Source: Chlamydiia bacterium
GTDB lineage: Bacteria; Chlamydiota; Chlamydiia; Chlamydiales; FEN-1388
Length of the DNA: 14,884 nucleotides
Direction of reading: 5' to 3'
Assembly (NCBI GenBank): GCA_003170575.1
Contig: PMZB01000272.1
Coordinates: 1-14,884, forward strand
Position 1 is the first letter of the stretch. Each line of letters starts with the position of its first letter. The position numbers and the translations under genes are program-made. Of this stretch, positions 6,941 through 14,028 are shown piece by piece. The notes beneath the pieces were generated by a model. The model saw only the letters and a list, made by a program, of their open reading frames with translations. It did no database searches and was not told the DNA's origin.

Positions 6941-7001
6941 AACCGTGGGATTCAACGTCAGGCAAGCAACCTGAGGTGTATAAGAAGTCCTTCCCATGGT
7001 T
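6941..7001 (-). promoter_or_regulatory. Structured, possibly tRNA-like leader upstream of rplY
   Basis: Read on the minus strand, AACCATGGGA (7001-6992) can pair with TCCCACGGTT (6950-6941) over 10 positions with one G-T wobble. They enclose a 17-nt hairpin (6974-6958) with a 5-bp TCAGG/CCTGA stem and a 7-nt TTGCTTG loop, plus a small GAAG/CTTC hairpin. The element is followed by ACATTTTTG. It could be an rplY operon leader, a terminator for upstream transcription, or a tRNA remnant: the hairpin has anticodon-arm geometry but no T-arm exists. I found no convincing promoter hexamers. Confidence 0.4.
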
Positions 7002-7050
7002 ATAAGCTAAGTGAATAGCGAGAAGGGTAAAATTTTTCTCCGGACATTAA

Positions 7051-7077
7051 ACCAGACGAATTTCATTTTCGTCTAGT
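7051..7077 (-). terminator. Weak hairpin terminator after tRNA-Gln
   Basis: On the minus strand ACTAGACGAA (7077-7068) pairs with TTCGTCTGGT (7060-7051) in a 10-bp stem with one G-T pair and a 7-nt loop, followed by TTTAATG. It lies 16 nt downstream of the mature tRNA 3' end. The U-run is short, so it may mark 3' processing instead. Confidence 0.5.
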
Positions 7078-7092
7078 GCTTTCTCAAGAAAA

Positions 7093-7164
7093 TTGGGGTG
7101 GAAGGATTCGAACCTCCGCATGGTGGTACCAAAAACCACTGCCTTACCGCTTGGCGACACCCCA
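7093..7164 (-). tRNA. trnQ-UUG: tRNA-Gln (anticodon UUG)
   Basis: A 72-nt cloverleaf folds fully: acceptor TGGGGTG/CACCCCA, D-arm GCC/GGC with loop AAGCGGTAA, anticodon arm GTGGT/ACCAC with loop TTTTGGT (anticodon TTG), a 5-nt variable loop, and T-arm GGAGG/CCTTC with loop TTCGAAT. The discriminator is A and CCA is not encoded. The U1-A72 first pair is typical of tRNA-Gln read by the GatCAB transamidation route, which chlamydiae use instead of GlnRS. A peptide frame at 7047-7259 across it is spurious. Confidence 0.96.
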
Positions 7165-7174
7165 GGGCGGAGCA

Positions 7175-7204
7175 ATAGTATCGAACGTCCTGTTTTTTGC
7201 ACAA
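7175..7204 (-). promoter_or_regulatory. Probable sigma70-type promoter for tRNA-Gln
   Basis: On the minus strand TTGTGC (-35, 7204-7199) and TACTAT (-10, 7180-7175) are separated by 18 nt, and the -10 ends 10 nt before the mature tRNA 5' end. An overlapping ATACTA would give 17-nt spacing. This would transcribe the tRNA independently of the kdtA operon. Confidence 0.5.
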
Positions 7205-7271
7205 GTATCATGTTAGAGATGCTTTTTTGAGGATAGAGAGGAGTCGATTTTTCCCTCAAGAACTGTACAAA

Positions 7272-8549
7272 TCATTTCTGTTCAATCCCTAAAACCACCT
7301 GCACTGTCTTATCAGTTGCTCCACGGAGCGAGTCAGCCCATGTCTTGGCCTTGAGGGCGCATTCAGAATGCACTTCCTCATTACGCAAAAGCTCGCCTAT
7401 GACGATACGCACGTCATTATATCCAATTTGGATAACGGCCATATTTTTCAGAGCAGATTCAAAAAGGGTCCTTTGCGAATGCATGTAGGGGCCTACAATT
7501 GTGGGAACACCAAATATTGCGGACTCAAAGATGTTATGCCCGCCAATTCTTTCGCTAAAACTGCCGCACACAACCGCTACAGTTGCTATTTGGTAAAGAG
7601 AGGTGAGGACTCCAAGTTCATCTACTACAAGAATTCGCCACTCTTTTTTTCCTGAGGAAAGAAGTTCTACAGGATCAGGGGCCGCTTTTCGTTGCAAGAT
7701 TTCGCACACTTCACAAGCCCGCCCCGGATGGCGCGGCACAACGATTATTTTTAATGCAGGGTCAGTTTTCAAAAGCGGACCAAGTGTCGTTATAATTTTT
7801 TCCTCTTCTGGATAGTGTGTAGAACCTAATACAACAACATGATCGGATTCTTGGATGCAAAGCTTGCTTCGTAATTTATCCAGCTCTTCCTGGGAAAGAG
7901 CCCGGGGGGGAGTATCAGTTTTAGTATTGCCTGTGACATGGATTCGCTCAGGACGAATCTTTAGGTACTCCCAGCGCTTCTTCATGTGGACATTCTGCAC
8001 ACAAAAATGGTCTATATCTTTATACAACCATGTTCCAACACTAGGAAACTTTTGAAACCAGGAAAACGTGCGATCAGACATTTTACCATTAATCAGTACA
8101 ATTTGCGCTTTTCTTTGCTTCATTTCTTCCAAAAAGACAGGCCAAACATCTCCTTCGGACAATAAGACAAGCGAGGGTGAAATATCTCCCAAGATTTTTT
8201 TTACGCAATAGGGAAAATCAAAAGGAAACTTTACATGGACTGCTCTAGGCACCATCTTTTTTGCCGTCTCAAAACCTGTTTCAGTTACAGTGGAAAGGAT
8301 AATCTGCACATTCTCCTTTTGTCGAAAAAGCTCTGAAAGTATTGGAGAAATCGCAACTACTTCCCCTACTGAAACAGCATGCGCCCATATAACAGGGCCG
8401 GTCTTTTCAAGGTGAATTTCCTGAGGAAAGAGATGCTCAAAAAGAGAACGGATACTTTTTCCCTGAACCGCTCTTTTACATAAAAGGTAAGGAAAATAGA
8501 AGCAAAAGACACAGAAGTAAAGAGCTCTATAGAGTACGTGTTTAGTCAT
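7272..8549 (-). CDS. waaA: 3-deoxy-D-manno-octulosonic acid (Kdo) transferase
   Basis: This 425-residue GT30-family glycosyltransferase adds Kdo from CMP-Kdo to lipid A precursor at the inner membrane. A hydrophobic N-terminal anchor (about 5-25) is followed by WAHAVSVGEVVA with the conserved catalytic Glu, LSTVTETGFETA, SEGDVWP, INGKMSDRTFSWF, GNTKTDT, GSTHYPEEE, VPRHPGR and, near the C-terminus, CGSFSERIGGHNIFE with the nucleotide-binding Glu. Length is normal for WaaA/KdtA (gseA in chlamydiae, where the enzyme is multifunctional). How many Kdo residues this one adds cannot be read from sequence. Its ATG overlaps the nagA stop as ATGA, placing it last in the operon. Confidence 0.95.
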   Translation of the reverse strand: MTKHVLYRALYFCVFCFYFPYLLCKRAVQGKSIRSLFEHLFPQEIHLEKTGPVIWAHAVSVGEVVAISPILSELFRQKENVQIILSTVTETGFETAKKMVPRAVHVKFPFDFPYCVKKILGDISPSLVLLSEGDVWPVFLEEMKQRKAQIVLINGKMSDRTFSWFQKFPSVGTWLYKDIDHFCVQNVHMKKRWEYLKIRPERIHVTGNTKTDTPPRALSQEELDKLRSKLCIQESDHVVVLGSTHYPEEEKIITTLGPLLKTDPALKIIVVPRHPGRACEVCEILQRKAAPDPVELLSSGKKEWRILVVDELGVLTSLYQIATVAVVCGSFSERIGGHNIFESAIFGVPTIVGPYMHSQRTLFESALKNMAVIQIGYNDVRIVIGELLRNEEVHSECALKAKTWADSLRGATDKTVQVVLGIEQK

Positions 8550-9709
8550 GCGCTATGCCTCATTCTTTGCTGCAAAAATTCCTTTGTTGCATACAGAATC
8601 TTTCCTCTGCCTATGGTCGCAATAACAGTCTCCCCTTGCCAAAAAACACAGTCTGCATCTAATCCTAAAGCTATTTTTCCCTTTTTATGGCCTATCTTCA
8701 AAACCTCTGCTGGCCGTTCAGAAGCAGCTTGTACGGCAAAGGCAAAACTACACCCTGTCGCCTTTTGAAAGGAGCGGACCATCTGATCAAGTCCAACTAA
8801 AGTTCCCGCAAGCTTGTCTTCTGCTAAACAGTAGAGAGCATATCCTCTGACCCTGACTTTTTCACCCAAAAATTCCCCTTCTGTCGTTTTTGCCCCCAAA
8901 AATGAACTGGCATCAGAAATGAGAACTATTCCTTCAGGGTAACATTTATAACACATTCTGATTGTTTCATCCGACAAGTGTACTCCATCTGCTATGATGG
9001 AAAAAGGAAGAAGTTTATTTCCCAAAACTTCTCCAATGATACCTGGCCTTCGATGGTGAAATGAGGGCATGCCATTAAATAGGTGTGTAACAAAGCTGGC
9101 TCCATAGTTCTTAGCTGCACGGGCTACATCTCCCCCTGCACTAGTGTGTCCTATGCTTGGTATAATTCCATATTCTTTAAGGAGCGGGAAGATATATTTC
9201 GCACATGTAATCTCAGGAGCCAAGGTCATAGCAACAACTGCGCCAGAGGAAAAAATTTCCCGCCAGAAAGGCTCATCAAGGCTCTTTAAAAGCCTAACAT
9301 CCTTATGAACGCCTCGTACCACTGGGTTGAGAAAAGGGCCTTCCAAGTGCCAGCCGATAGGTTCTGCCCCTTCTATGCGCTTAGACCGTTCGAGGAAATC
9401 TAGCATCCATGTTTTCTTATACTTTTCTTTTGGCAAGGAACCCAGTGTCGGTAAAAATGATGTGACTCCAAACGAAGGGAGGTTTTTTTGTGCAGAAAAA
9501 AGAGCTTCCGCATCATCGCAAAACTCCTTCCCGCCATATCCATAAAGCTGAAAATCAATAAGGCCAGGGCTTAAAATGAGACCAGTCGCATCGATTGATG
9601 TAGAAGCTTTTGCTACGGCAGGCGCAAAAGTATTGTTAGAGATAAAAACATCTCTTTTTTGGATTTCTCCTGAGGAAGCAACATGTGCTCCTGTGATACT
9701 TATTGTCAT
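8546..9709 (-). CDS. nagA: N-acetylglucosamine-6-phosphate deacetylase
   Basis: This 387-residue amidohydrolase removes acetate from GlcNAc-6-P to give GlcN-6-P for amino-sugar recycling. Residues fit the single-metal E. coli type: LSPGLIDFQLYGYGG (46-60; Gln in place of the first His), metal ligand E123 in HLEGPF, H188 in SIGHTS, H209 in THLFNGM, substrate His in ADGVHL (240-245) and catalytic D266 in LISDAS. Start and stop overlap its neighbours as ATGA at both ends (with the cysteine desulfurase upstream and waaA downstream), so coupled translation is likely. GlcN-6-P can feed UDP-GlcNAc and lipid A or peptidoglycan precursors, which fits the adjacent Kdo transferase. Confidence 0.93.
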   Translation of the reverse strand: MTISITGAHVASSGEIQKRDVFISNNTFAPAVAKASTSIDATGLILSPGLIDFQLYGYGGKEFCDDAEALFSAQKNLPSFGVTSFLPTLGSLPKEKYKKTWMLDFLERSKRIEGAEPIGWHLEGPFLNPVVRGVHKDVRLLKSLDEPFWREIFSSGAVVAMTLAPEITCAKYIFPLLKEYGIIPSIGHTSAGGDVARAAKNYGASFVTHLFNGMPSFHHRRPGIIGEVLGNKLLPFSIIADGVHLSDETIRMCYKCYPEGIVLISDASSFLGAKTTEGEFLGEKVRVRGYALYCLAEDKLAGTLVGLDQMVRSFQKATGCSFAFAVQAASERPAEVLKIGHKKGKIALGLDADCVFWQGETVIATIGRGKILYATKEFLQQRMRHSA

Positions 9710-10833
9710 ATTCGTCTCATTTGACGGACAGTTTTTATCACAAGTGTTACCGCTTGATCAACTTCTTCTTCAGTTGAGTTTTTCCCAAAGCTAAATCGCA
9801 CAGAGGCCTTTGCTCTCACTTGAGGATATCCCATCTCTAAAAGAATACGGGAAGGCTCAAGTGCGCCAGCTGAACAGGCGGCGCCATGACTGGCAGAAAC
9901 TCCTGCTAGATCAAGCTGGATAAGCAGCTCTTCCCCATTGATGTCCGAAAATGAAAGATTGGATGTATTGGAAATTCTGGGGGCTTCTCCATTGACATAT
10001 ACTCCGGAGAGCTCTTCCATAAACCGCTTTTCAAACCTGTCCCGGCAGTGCGCCATGCGAGGCTGCGCATCTTTTAATTCGCTTGCTGCAAGCTCGACAG
10101 CAATGGAAGTAGCATAGATACCTGCAACGTTCTCTGACCCTGATCTTCTGCCTGACTCCTGGCCTCCTCCATGAAGAAGCGGTGGCACCAAAAGTCCATT
10201 TTGAATGATGGCAAACCCTACTCCACTTGGCCCATGAACCTTATATCCGCTAAAACAGGCGGCTGACATCCCATCAAAAAAAGTAAATGGGGCTTTGCCA
10301 AAATGGGCTACAGCATCAACGATGAAGGGTATTTTATAGTGGCTTGCCAGTTCGCTTATTCGTGCAATATCTGTCATCACCCCGGTTTCATTATTGACTG
10401 ACATGAGCGCGATGGCTTTGGTTTTCTCATTAATTGCAGCTTCAACTTGCTCGATCTTCGGAGCGCCATATGCCCCAACATTAAGATAGGTGACATGCCT
10501 CCCCTGTCTTTCTAAAAACTTGCACGTCTCCCACACAGCCGCATGCTCGACGCCGCTTGTTAAGATATGCGCTCCTAATCCGCCGGAAAGGCCGCAAATT
10601 AATGTATTCAGAGCTTCTGTAGCGCAGGAGAAAAAAACAACTTGCCCTGAGGAAACGCCAAAAACCTTAGCAATTCTGCTTCTTGCCCCAGCAAGCATGG
10701 ATTTTGATGCCTGTCCTTCAAAATGGATGCTTCCAGGATTGGCCCAACCCTCTTTTAAGGCCTTATGATATGCCTCTTCAACTCGAGGGTCGAGTGGGGT
10801 AGCAGCATTGTGATCAAGATATATTCTTCGCAT
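9706..10833 (-). CDS. Class I cysteine desulfurase (NifS/IscS-like)
   Basis: This 375-residue PLP enzyme should release sulfur from cysteine for Fe-S clusters or tRNA thiolation. Evidence: YLDHNAATPLDP (5-16), H97 in GVEHAAVWE, NNETG (147-151), D173 in VDAV, PLP lysine K198 in SGYKVHGPSGVG, GGGQESGRRSGSENVAG (222-238) and the persulfide cysteine C320 in SHGAACSAGALEPS, a class I loop rather than the SufS RxGHHC type. Two positions differ from IscS: the Gln four residues into VDATQ is Ala176, and the His before the PLP lysine is Tyr197. GGGGAG precedes the ATG at 10833, 16 nt after the phosphatase stop. Pathway partners are not in view, so I leave nifS versus iscS open. Confidence 0.92.
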   Translation of the reverse strand: MRRIYLDHNAATPLDPRVEEAYHKALKEGWANPGSIHFEGQASKSMLAGARSRIAKVFGVSSGQVVFFSCATEALNTLICGLSGGLGAHILTSGVEHAAVWETCKFLERQGRHVTYLNVGAYGAPKIEQVEAAINEKTKAIALMSVNNETGVMTDIARISELASHYKIPFIVDAVAHFGKAPFTFFDGMSAACFSGYKVHGPSGVGFAIIQNGLLVPPLLHGGGQESGRRSGSENVAGIYATSIAVELAASELKDAQPRMAHCRDRFEKRFMEELSGVYVNGEAPRISNTSNLSFSDINGEELLIQLDLAGVSASHGAACSAGALEPSRILLEMGYPQVRAKASVRFSFGKNSTEEEVDQAVTLVIKTVRQMRRI

Positions 10834-10849
10834 CTTCTCCCCTAAAAAA

Positions 10850-11611
10850 TCACAACGGGCATACCTCTACAAGCACGACTGTGACATTATCAGCACCGCC
10901 ATTTTCCTTGGCAGCAGAGATGAGCGTTCGCACCCTCTCCCCAACGGTGAGAGGCATGCAGAGTATCTTTTCTATCTCATCCTGTTCGAGCATATCAGAA
11001 AGCCCATCAGAACAAATAAGAAAAAGATCTTTAGGAGACACATCCATAATTTGTATGGTTGCTTCCACTCGCGGCGTGGTGCCCAGTGCTCTCGTCAGAA
11101 CGCCTTTGCGCGGCATGTTTTCTGGTTCTTGATCGACAAAAAAACCTTTGGTCCAGCAGTGGTCTTTGGTAAGTTGTTCCAGGGTATTGTTGCGCAATCG
11201 ATAGATACGAGAATCGCCCACGTGGGCAACAGCTGCTACGTGATCATGGAAAGAAAGAGAACAGAATGTTGTGCCCATCCCTCGAAGCAGCTCATGGCTA
11301 AAGGACAACTGAAAAAGATAGGAATTTGTTTGAGCAAAGCAGGCTTTTAAGCAGTCTTCAATTTGATCTTCAAGCTTCTTTGGCTCTTCATTTTGCGCTA
11401 GACTTCCACCATGTTCTTTTTTCCATGCTGAAAATATGGCAAAGAAGCATTCTATGGATTCACGAGCGGCCACCTCGCCTGCCTGGTGACCTCCTAGTCC
11501 ATCCGCTAGAAGAAAAATCTGCTTTTCCAAACTTGTAAGCCACGAGTCTTCATTATTGACTCTGACTAAACCAATATCGGAAGCGCCATGAGCCTGAAGC
11601 TTAAACGGCAT
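10850..11611 (-). CDS. PP2C-family serine/threonine protein phosphatase
   Basis: This 253-residue, Mg/Mn-dependent phosphatase of the bacterial PrpC/Stp type should reverse phosphorylation by Hanks-type kinases in the cytosol; no signal or membrane segment is present. Motifs in order: DIGLVRVNNED (about 14-24), LADGLGGHQAGEVAA with the metal-binding Asp, GMGTTFCSL, AHVGDSRIYRL, LTKDH, LTRALGT, LICSDGLSDML and GGADNVTVVLV near the C-terminus, so all metal ligands appear intact. The ATG at 11611 is preferred; a GTG two codons upstream is possible and neither has a strong Shine-Dalgarno. It lies 24 nt after the CPBP protease stop and 16 nt before the desulfurase. No kinase gene is in the window. 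Confidence 0.92.
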   Translation of the reverse strand: MPFKLQAHGASDIGLVRVNNEDSWLTSLEKQIFLLADGLGGHQAGEVAARESIECFFAIFSAWKKEHGGSLAQNEEPKKLEDQIEDCLKACFAQTNSYLFQLSFSHELLRGMGTTFCSLSFHDHVAAVAHVGDSRIYRLRNNTLEQLTKDHCWTKGFFVDQEPENMPRKGVLTRALGTTPRVEATIQIMDVSPKDLFLICSDGLSDMLEQDEIEKILCMPLTVGERVRTLISAAKENGGADNVTVVLVEVCPL

Positions 11612-11635
11612 GTACACACCATTGAGAGTTCATTC

Positions 11636-12487
11636 TCATTTCATGAATATCGCCAACGAGATTGCATTAAATGCAGCATGCATTCCCATAGATGACACCA
11701 CACTATTTTCCTTCACACGAAGTCGGGAAAGGAAAAGAGAGAACATAAAAAGGCCAACTATGATCTCAAAATTGCTGGTCTTTTGCAAGGGGGAATAATG
11801 GAAAATTGAAAATATAAATGAGGTCCCCAGGATGGTCAAGGCAGGATGCAAAACCCCGCTCAAAAATCCCTGAAGAAATCCGCGGAACAAGATCTCTTCA
11901 ACATAAGGAACGAGGAAGACGACCGTCAAAAAGAGCACCCAGAAAAGTATGGAGGAGCGATCAATATAAGACACAAAGGTTAAGGCAACTTGAGGGGTCG
12001 GAGGTTGGTGGGAATAGTATGAGGTAATAAAACTGACAATCGACGCAGTAATCGCAATCAGAGGATAAAAAAGGGCTCCGTAAAAAGCGCCTTTCACCCA
12101 TTTTTTCCACCCGGTTTGCTGCCCCACTGTAACTGAAACATATTCAGGGGGAAGGCGAGAAATCAGGAACTTTAAACCTAAAGCTGTAATCAAAAGACCA
12201 ATAATTTCTTCTACTGCAGACCACTCATGTGTTCCTAGAGAGCGAAATAACCAACCAAAAGCGCGTTCGAATCCTGCGACAAAAAAATGAGCTAGAAACA
12301 AGGATGCGATATAGATCCCGAATGCTGCCGAAAGACTTAGTGCAGTACCAAAAAGCTGTTTGAATGAGAAAGGAAAAGACCCTTGGGGATCGGAAAAATG
12401 GAACCACCCCTGCTTCACAGCAGTATATATGGCTGCCAAAACCCAAATAACAAGCCCTAAAGCTATCCACGGTGGAGAAAGTCCCAA
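11636..12487 (-). CDS. CPBP-family intramembrane glutamic/metalloprotease (CAAX-protease-like)
   Basis: This 283-residue multi-pass membrane protein carries the CPBP (Rce1-like, Abi) motifs: EE-x3-R in VEEILFRGF (about 196-204, catalytic Glu pair), F-x3-H in FSIFH (226-230) and the C-terminal H-x3-N in HAAFN (270-274). About seven hydrophobic segments are visible. The frame runs 15 codons further back to a TTG inside the SRP RNA gene, which cannot be the start; I choose the TTG at 12487 because GGAGG lies exactly 7 nt upstream and no in-frame ATG exists in the first half. Substrate unknown: bacterial members cleave peptides or membrane proteins, and CAAX processing should not be assumed. It heads the operon through waaA. 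Confidence 0.87.
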   Translation of the reverse strand: MGLSPPWIALGLVIWVLAAIYTAVKQGWFHFSDPQGSFPFSFKQLFGTALSLSAAFGIYIASLFLAHFFVAGFERAFGWLFRSLGTHEWSAVEEIIGLLITALGLKFLISRLPPEYVSVTVGQQTGWKKWVKGAFYGALFYPLIAITASIVSFITSYYSHQPPTPQVALTFVSYIDRSSILFWVLFLTVVFLVPYVEEILFRGFLQGFLSGVLHPALTILGTSFIFSIFHYSPLQKTSNFEIIVGLFMFSLFLSRLRVKENSVVSSMGMHAAFNAISLAIFMK

Positions 12488-12508
12488 GAAAGAACCTCCA
12501 AAAAAAAA

Positions 12509-12602
12509 CCGGAGAGTACTTACAACACGCAAAGGTTCTCTTAAGGATGCTACCTTCCGGTCCTGACCTGGTTCAAGTCTTTGCGTTCTGCAAGCTCCCC
12601 GG
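12509..12602 (-). ncRNA. ffs: Small signal recognition particle RNA (4.5S RNA)
   Basis: The minus strand carries the near-universal SRP apical domain, CAGGTCAGGACCGGAAGGTAGC, with the GGTCAGG, GGAA tetraloop and AGCA elements that bind Ffh. The arms pair outward: ACGCAAAG with CTTTGCGT, TTGCA with TGTAA, and CCGGGGAG with CTCTCCGG, giving a hairpin of about 94 nt typical of the short bacterial form. A run of nine T (12508-12500) follows directly, so the RNA's own base helix can serve as the terminator. A CATAAT -10-like hexamer (12614-12609) lies 6 nt upstream of the 5' end, without a good -35. It is divergent from the PARG-like gene. Confidence 0.95.
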
Positions 12603-12716
12603 CAAAGAATTATGGTACAAAATGGAATGTGTTATATGCTAGCACTACTTTACGAGTACTTTGGTTGACAAATATTGATAGAAGGGCGAAAACGGGGAAA
12701 AAAACAGGAGCAAGTT
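12603..12716. promoter_or_regulatory. Divergent intergenic region between ffs and the PARG-like gene
   Basis: This 114-bp A/T-rich gap should hold the promoters of both divergent transcripts. On the plus strand a consensus TTGACA (12665-12670) is visible, but the sequence 17 nt later (GAAAAC) is a poor -10. On the minus strand CATAAT (12614-12609) is suitably placed for ffs, but only ATATAA stands at the -35 position. The assignments are tentative. Confidence 0.35.
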
Positions 12717-13775
12717 ATGTTTCGTGCACGAATTGTCATTGCATTCATGATGTTGGGAGGAACAGGGTCTCTCTTATCAGGGCAAATTCCAGCTGGTTTT
12801 CTTCTGGAAAGCCATACAGAAACTCTCACTCCTAAAGACCATACAAAATTCTCCTCGTGGATTCTCAGTCAAGACCCATCTGCAGCAAAAAAAGCTCTTT
12901 TGACCTCCACAATCACCTCAACATATTATCCCTTTACTCCAACCATCACCTGGTATAAAGCCTCTATGGATCAATCAAATTTCGGGAAGCTTCTGTCTAA
13001 GACTTTTTCTCCATCTACAACCAACATAATCGCTGCGTCTGGAAATTACGACTATACGCCTGACGGTGCATTTTGGATTGATTTCGCAAATGCCAAGCAT
13101 TTTGGCGGTGGCTTTCGCTCCCACGGTAACGTACAAGAAGAGCGTATGTTTGATGAGTTCCCACAGCTTCCGGATCTAGCATATGTTTTGCGCAACAATA
13201 CTACTATTGTACCAGTCACAAAACAGGGAGCCGCACAACCGTTCATGGTTGTATCTGCGGAGCGAAAATTTGACGTATCAAACGTGCCTTATGGAAGCGC
13301 TCTCGACTCTGCCTCCCCACACACAGTGGAAAAATCGGTTGTACGCTTCAATGCTCCTTTTAAAAAGGCAAATATCATCGGCATAGCGGCCAAGGACTAC
13401 AGCAAGACGCACAATGCTCGCTATTCCATGACTGATCTTACCTATCATTTACAAGCAGCTTTGTTAGGTGACCTGGCTGCTCTGCAGTATAACAGAAGCA
13501 AGAGCGTCCTTCTTCACACGGGCAAATGGGGCTCTGGCGCCTTTAAGAACAGCGTGGAGATGATAACAGCACTCCAAATCCTTGCCGCCGAGATAGCTTT
13601 CTCCGGAACCACAGTCCATACATCTCTTTATTTCCACGGGATCGACAGCTCTCTTCTTTCTTCGCTGCAACAAGAGATCGTCCATCTTCTCCAAACAAAA
13701 AACACACCCAATGCAATTCTTAAAATCCTGCTAGAGAAACAAAACCATGATCCAGCTTGGCGGCCTCAAGGGTAA
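12717..13775 (+). CDS. Putative secreted poly(ADP-ribose) glycohydrolase-like (macro-domain) protein
   Basis: This 352-residue protein carries the PARG signature: IDFANAKHFGGG (121-132), seven residues, then QEE (140-142) followed by R-x-F. In PARG this GGG-x6-8-QEE loop holds the diphosphate and the catalytic glutamates that cleave ribose-ribose bonds of poly(ADP-ribose). A second PARG-like stretch, HTGKWGSGAF (267-276) followed by ALQILAAEIA, matches the eukaryotic-type GNWGCGAF motif with Asn replaced by Lys. Residues 1-22 look like a Sec signal peptide (MFRAR, then IVIAFMMLGGTGSLLSG), suggesting export. I chose the ATG at 12717 because AGGAG lies 6 nt upstream; a start 14 codons earlier lacks this and would bury the signal sequence. 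It is the only large plus-strand gene here, monocistronic. Family call firm by motif; activity and target (host or self) are inferred. Confidence 0.85.
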   Translation: MFRARIVIAFMMLGGTGSLLSGQIPAGFLLESHTETLTPKDHTKFSSWILSQDPSAAKKALLTSTITSTYYPFTPTITWYKASMDQSNFGKLLSKTFSPSTTNIIAASGNYDYTPDGAFWIDFANAKHFGGGFRSHGNVQEERMFDEFPQLPDLAYVLRNNTTIVPVTKQGAAQPFMVVSAERKFDVSNVPYGSALDSASPHTVEKSVVRFNAPFKKANIIGIAAKDYSKTHNARYSMTDLTYHLQAALLGDLAALQYNRSKSVLLHTGKWGSGAFKNSVEMITALQILAAEIAFSGTTVHTSLYFHGIDSSLLSSLQQEIVHLLQTKNTPNAILKILLEKQNHDPAWRPQG

Positions 13776-13849
13776 AAAGAGAAAAAGAGCCGCAATAACA
13801 TTAATGGAAATGCAACTGAGTAGTGGCAATTAAACTTTTACGCAAGAGC

Positions 13850-14019
13850 TTAACCCAGGTTTAACGATGGGGTGACGAATAAATGAATGCAAATTGTTGA
13901 GTATGTTCAACTTGTAGTGACGAGTCTAGACTTTGATCAGTCAGATTCGTCGCTACAAGTTGAAAAGACTCAACAAGGTGCGTTCAGAATTCGTCACTAC
14001 ATCGTTAAACTTGGGTTAA
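13850..14019. repeat. 170-bp near-complete palindrome (MITE-like or giant hairpin element)
   Basis: The outer 31 bp (13850-13880 and 13989-14019) are inverted repeats with three mismatches, beginning TTAACCCA and ending TGGGTTAA. The pairing continues inward: TGAATGCA/TGAACGCA, then 13894-13930 against about 13942-13976 (TTGTTGAG, TTCAACTTGTAG, GACGA), leaving only a short centre around TGATCA (13934-13939). The motif GTGACGAAT recurs four times, twice on each strand, with small variations. It contains no gene and no clear target duplication is seen. It lies between the convergent PARG-like gene and mazG, where its transcript would fold into one long hairpin from either side. Confidence 0.85.
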
Positions 14020-14028
14020 CTAAATAAT

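Noticed and set aside
6941..7001. A second tRNA gene (tRNA-Ser-like anticodon loop GCT)
   Set aside because: Only the anticodon arm fits; the T-arm stem is absent and the total length is about 61 nt, so it is described as a structured leader instead.
7047..7259. 70-codon minus-strand open frame
   Set aside because: It runs straight through the tRNA-Gln gene and has no family similarity.
12488..12532. N-terminal extension of the CPBP protease by 15 residues
   Set aside because: It would begin at a TTG inside the SRP RNA gene and translate its terminator T-tract; the TTG at 12487 has GGAGG at ideal spacing.
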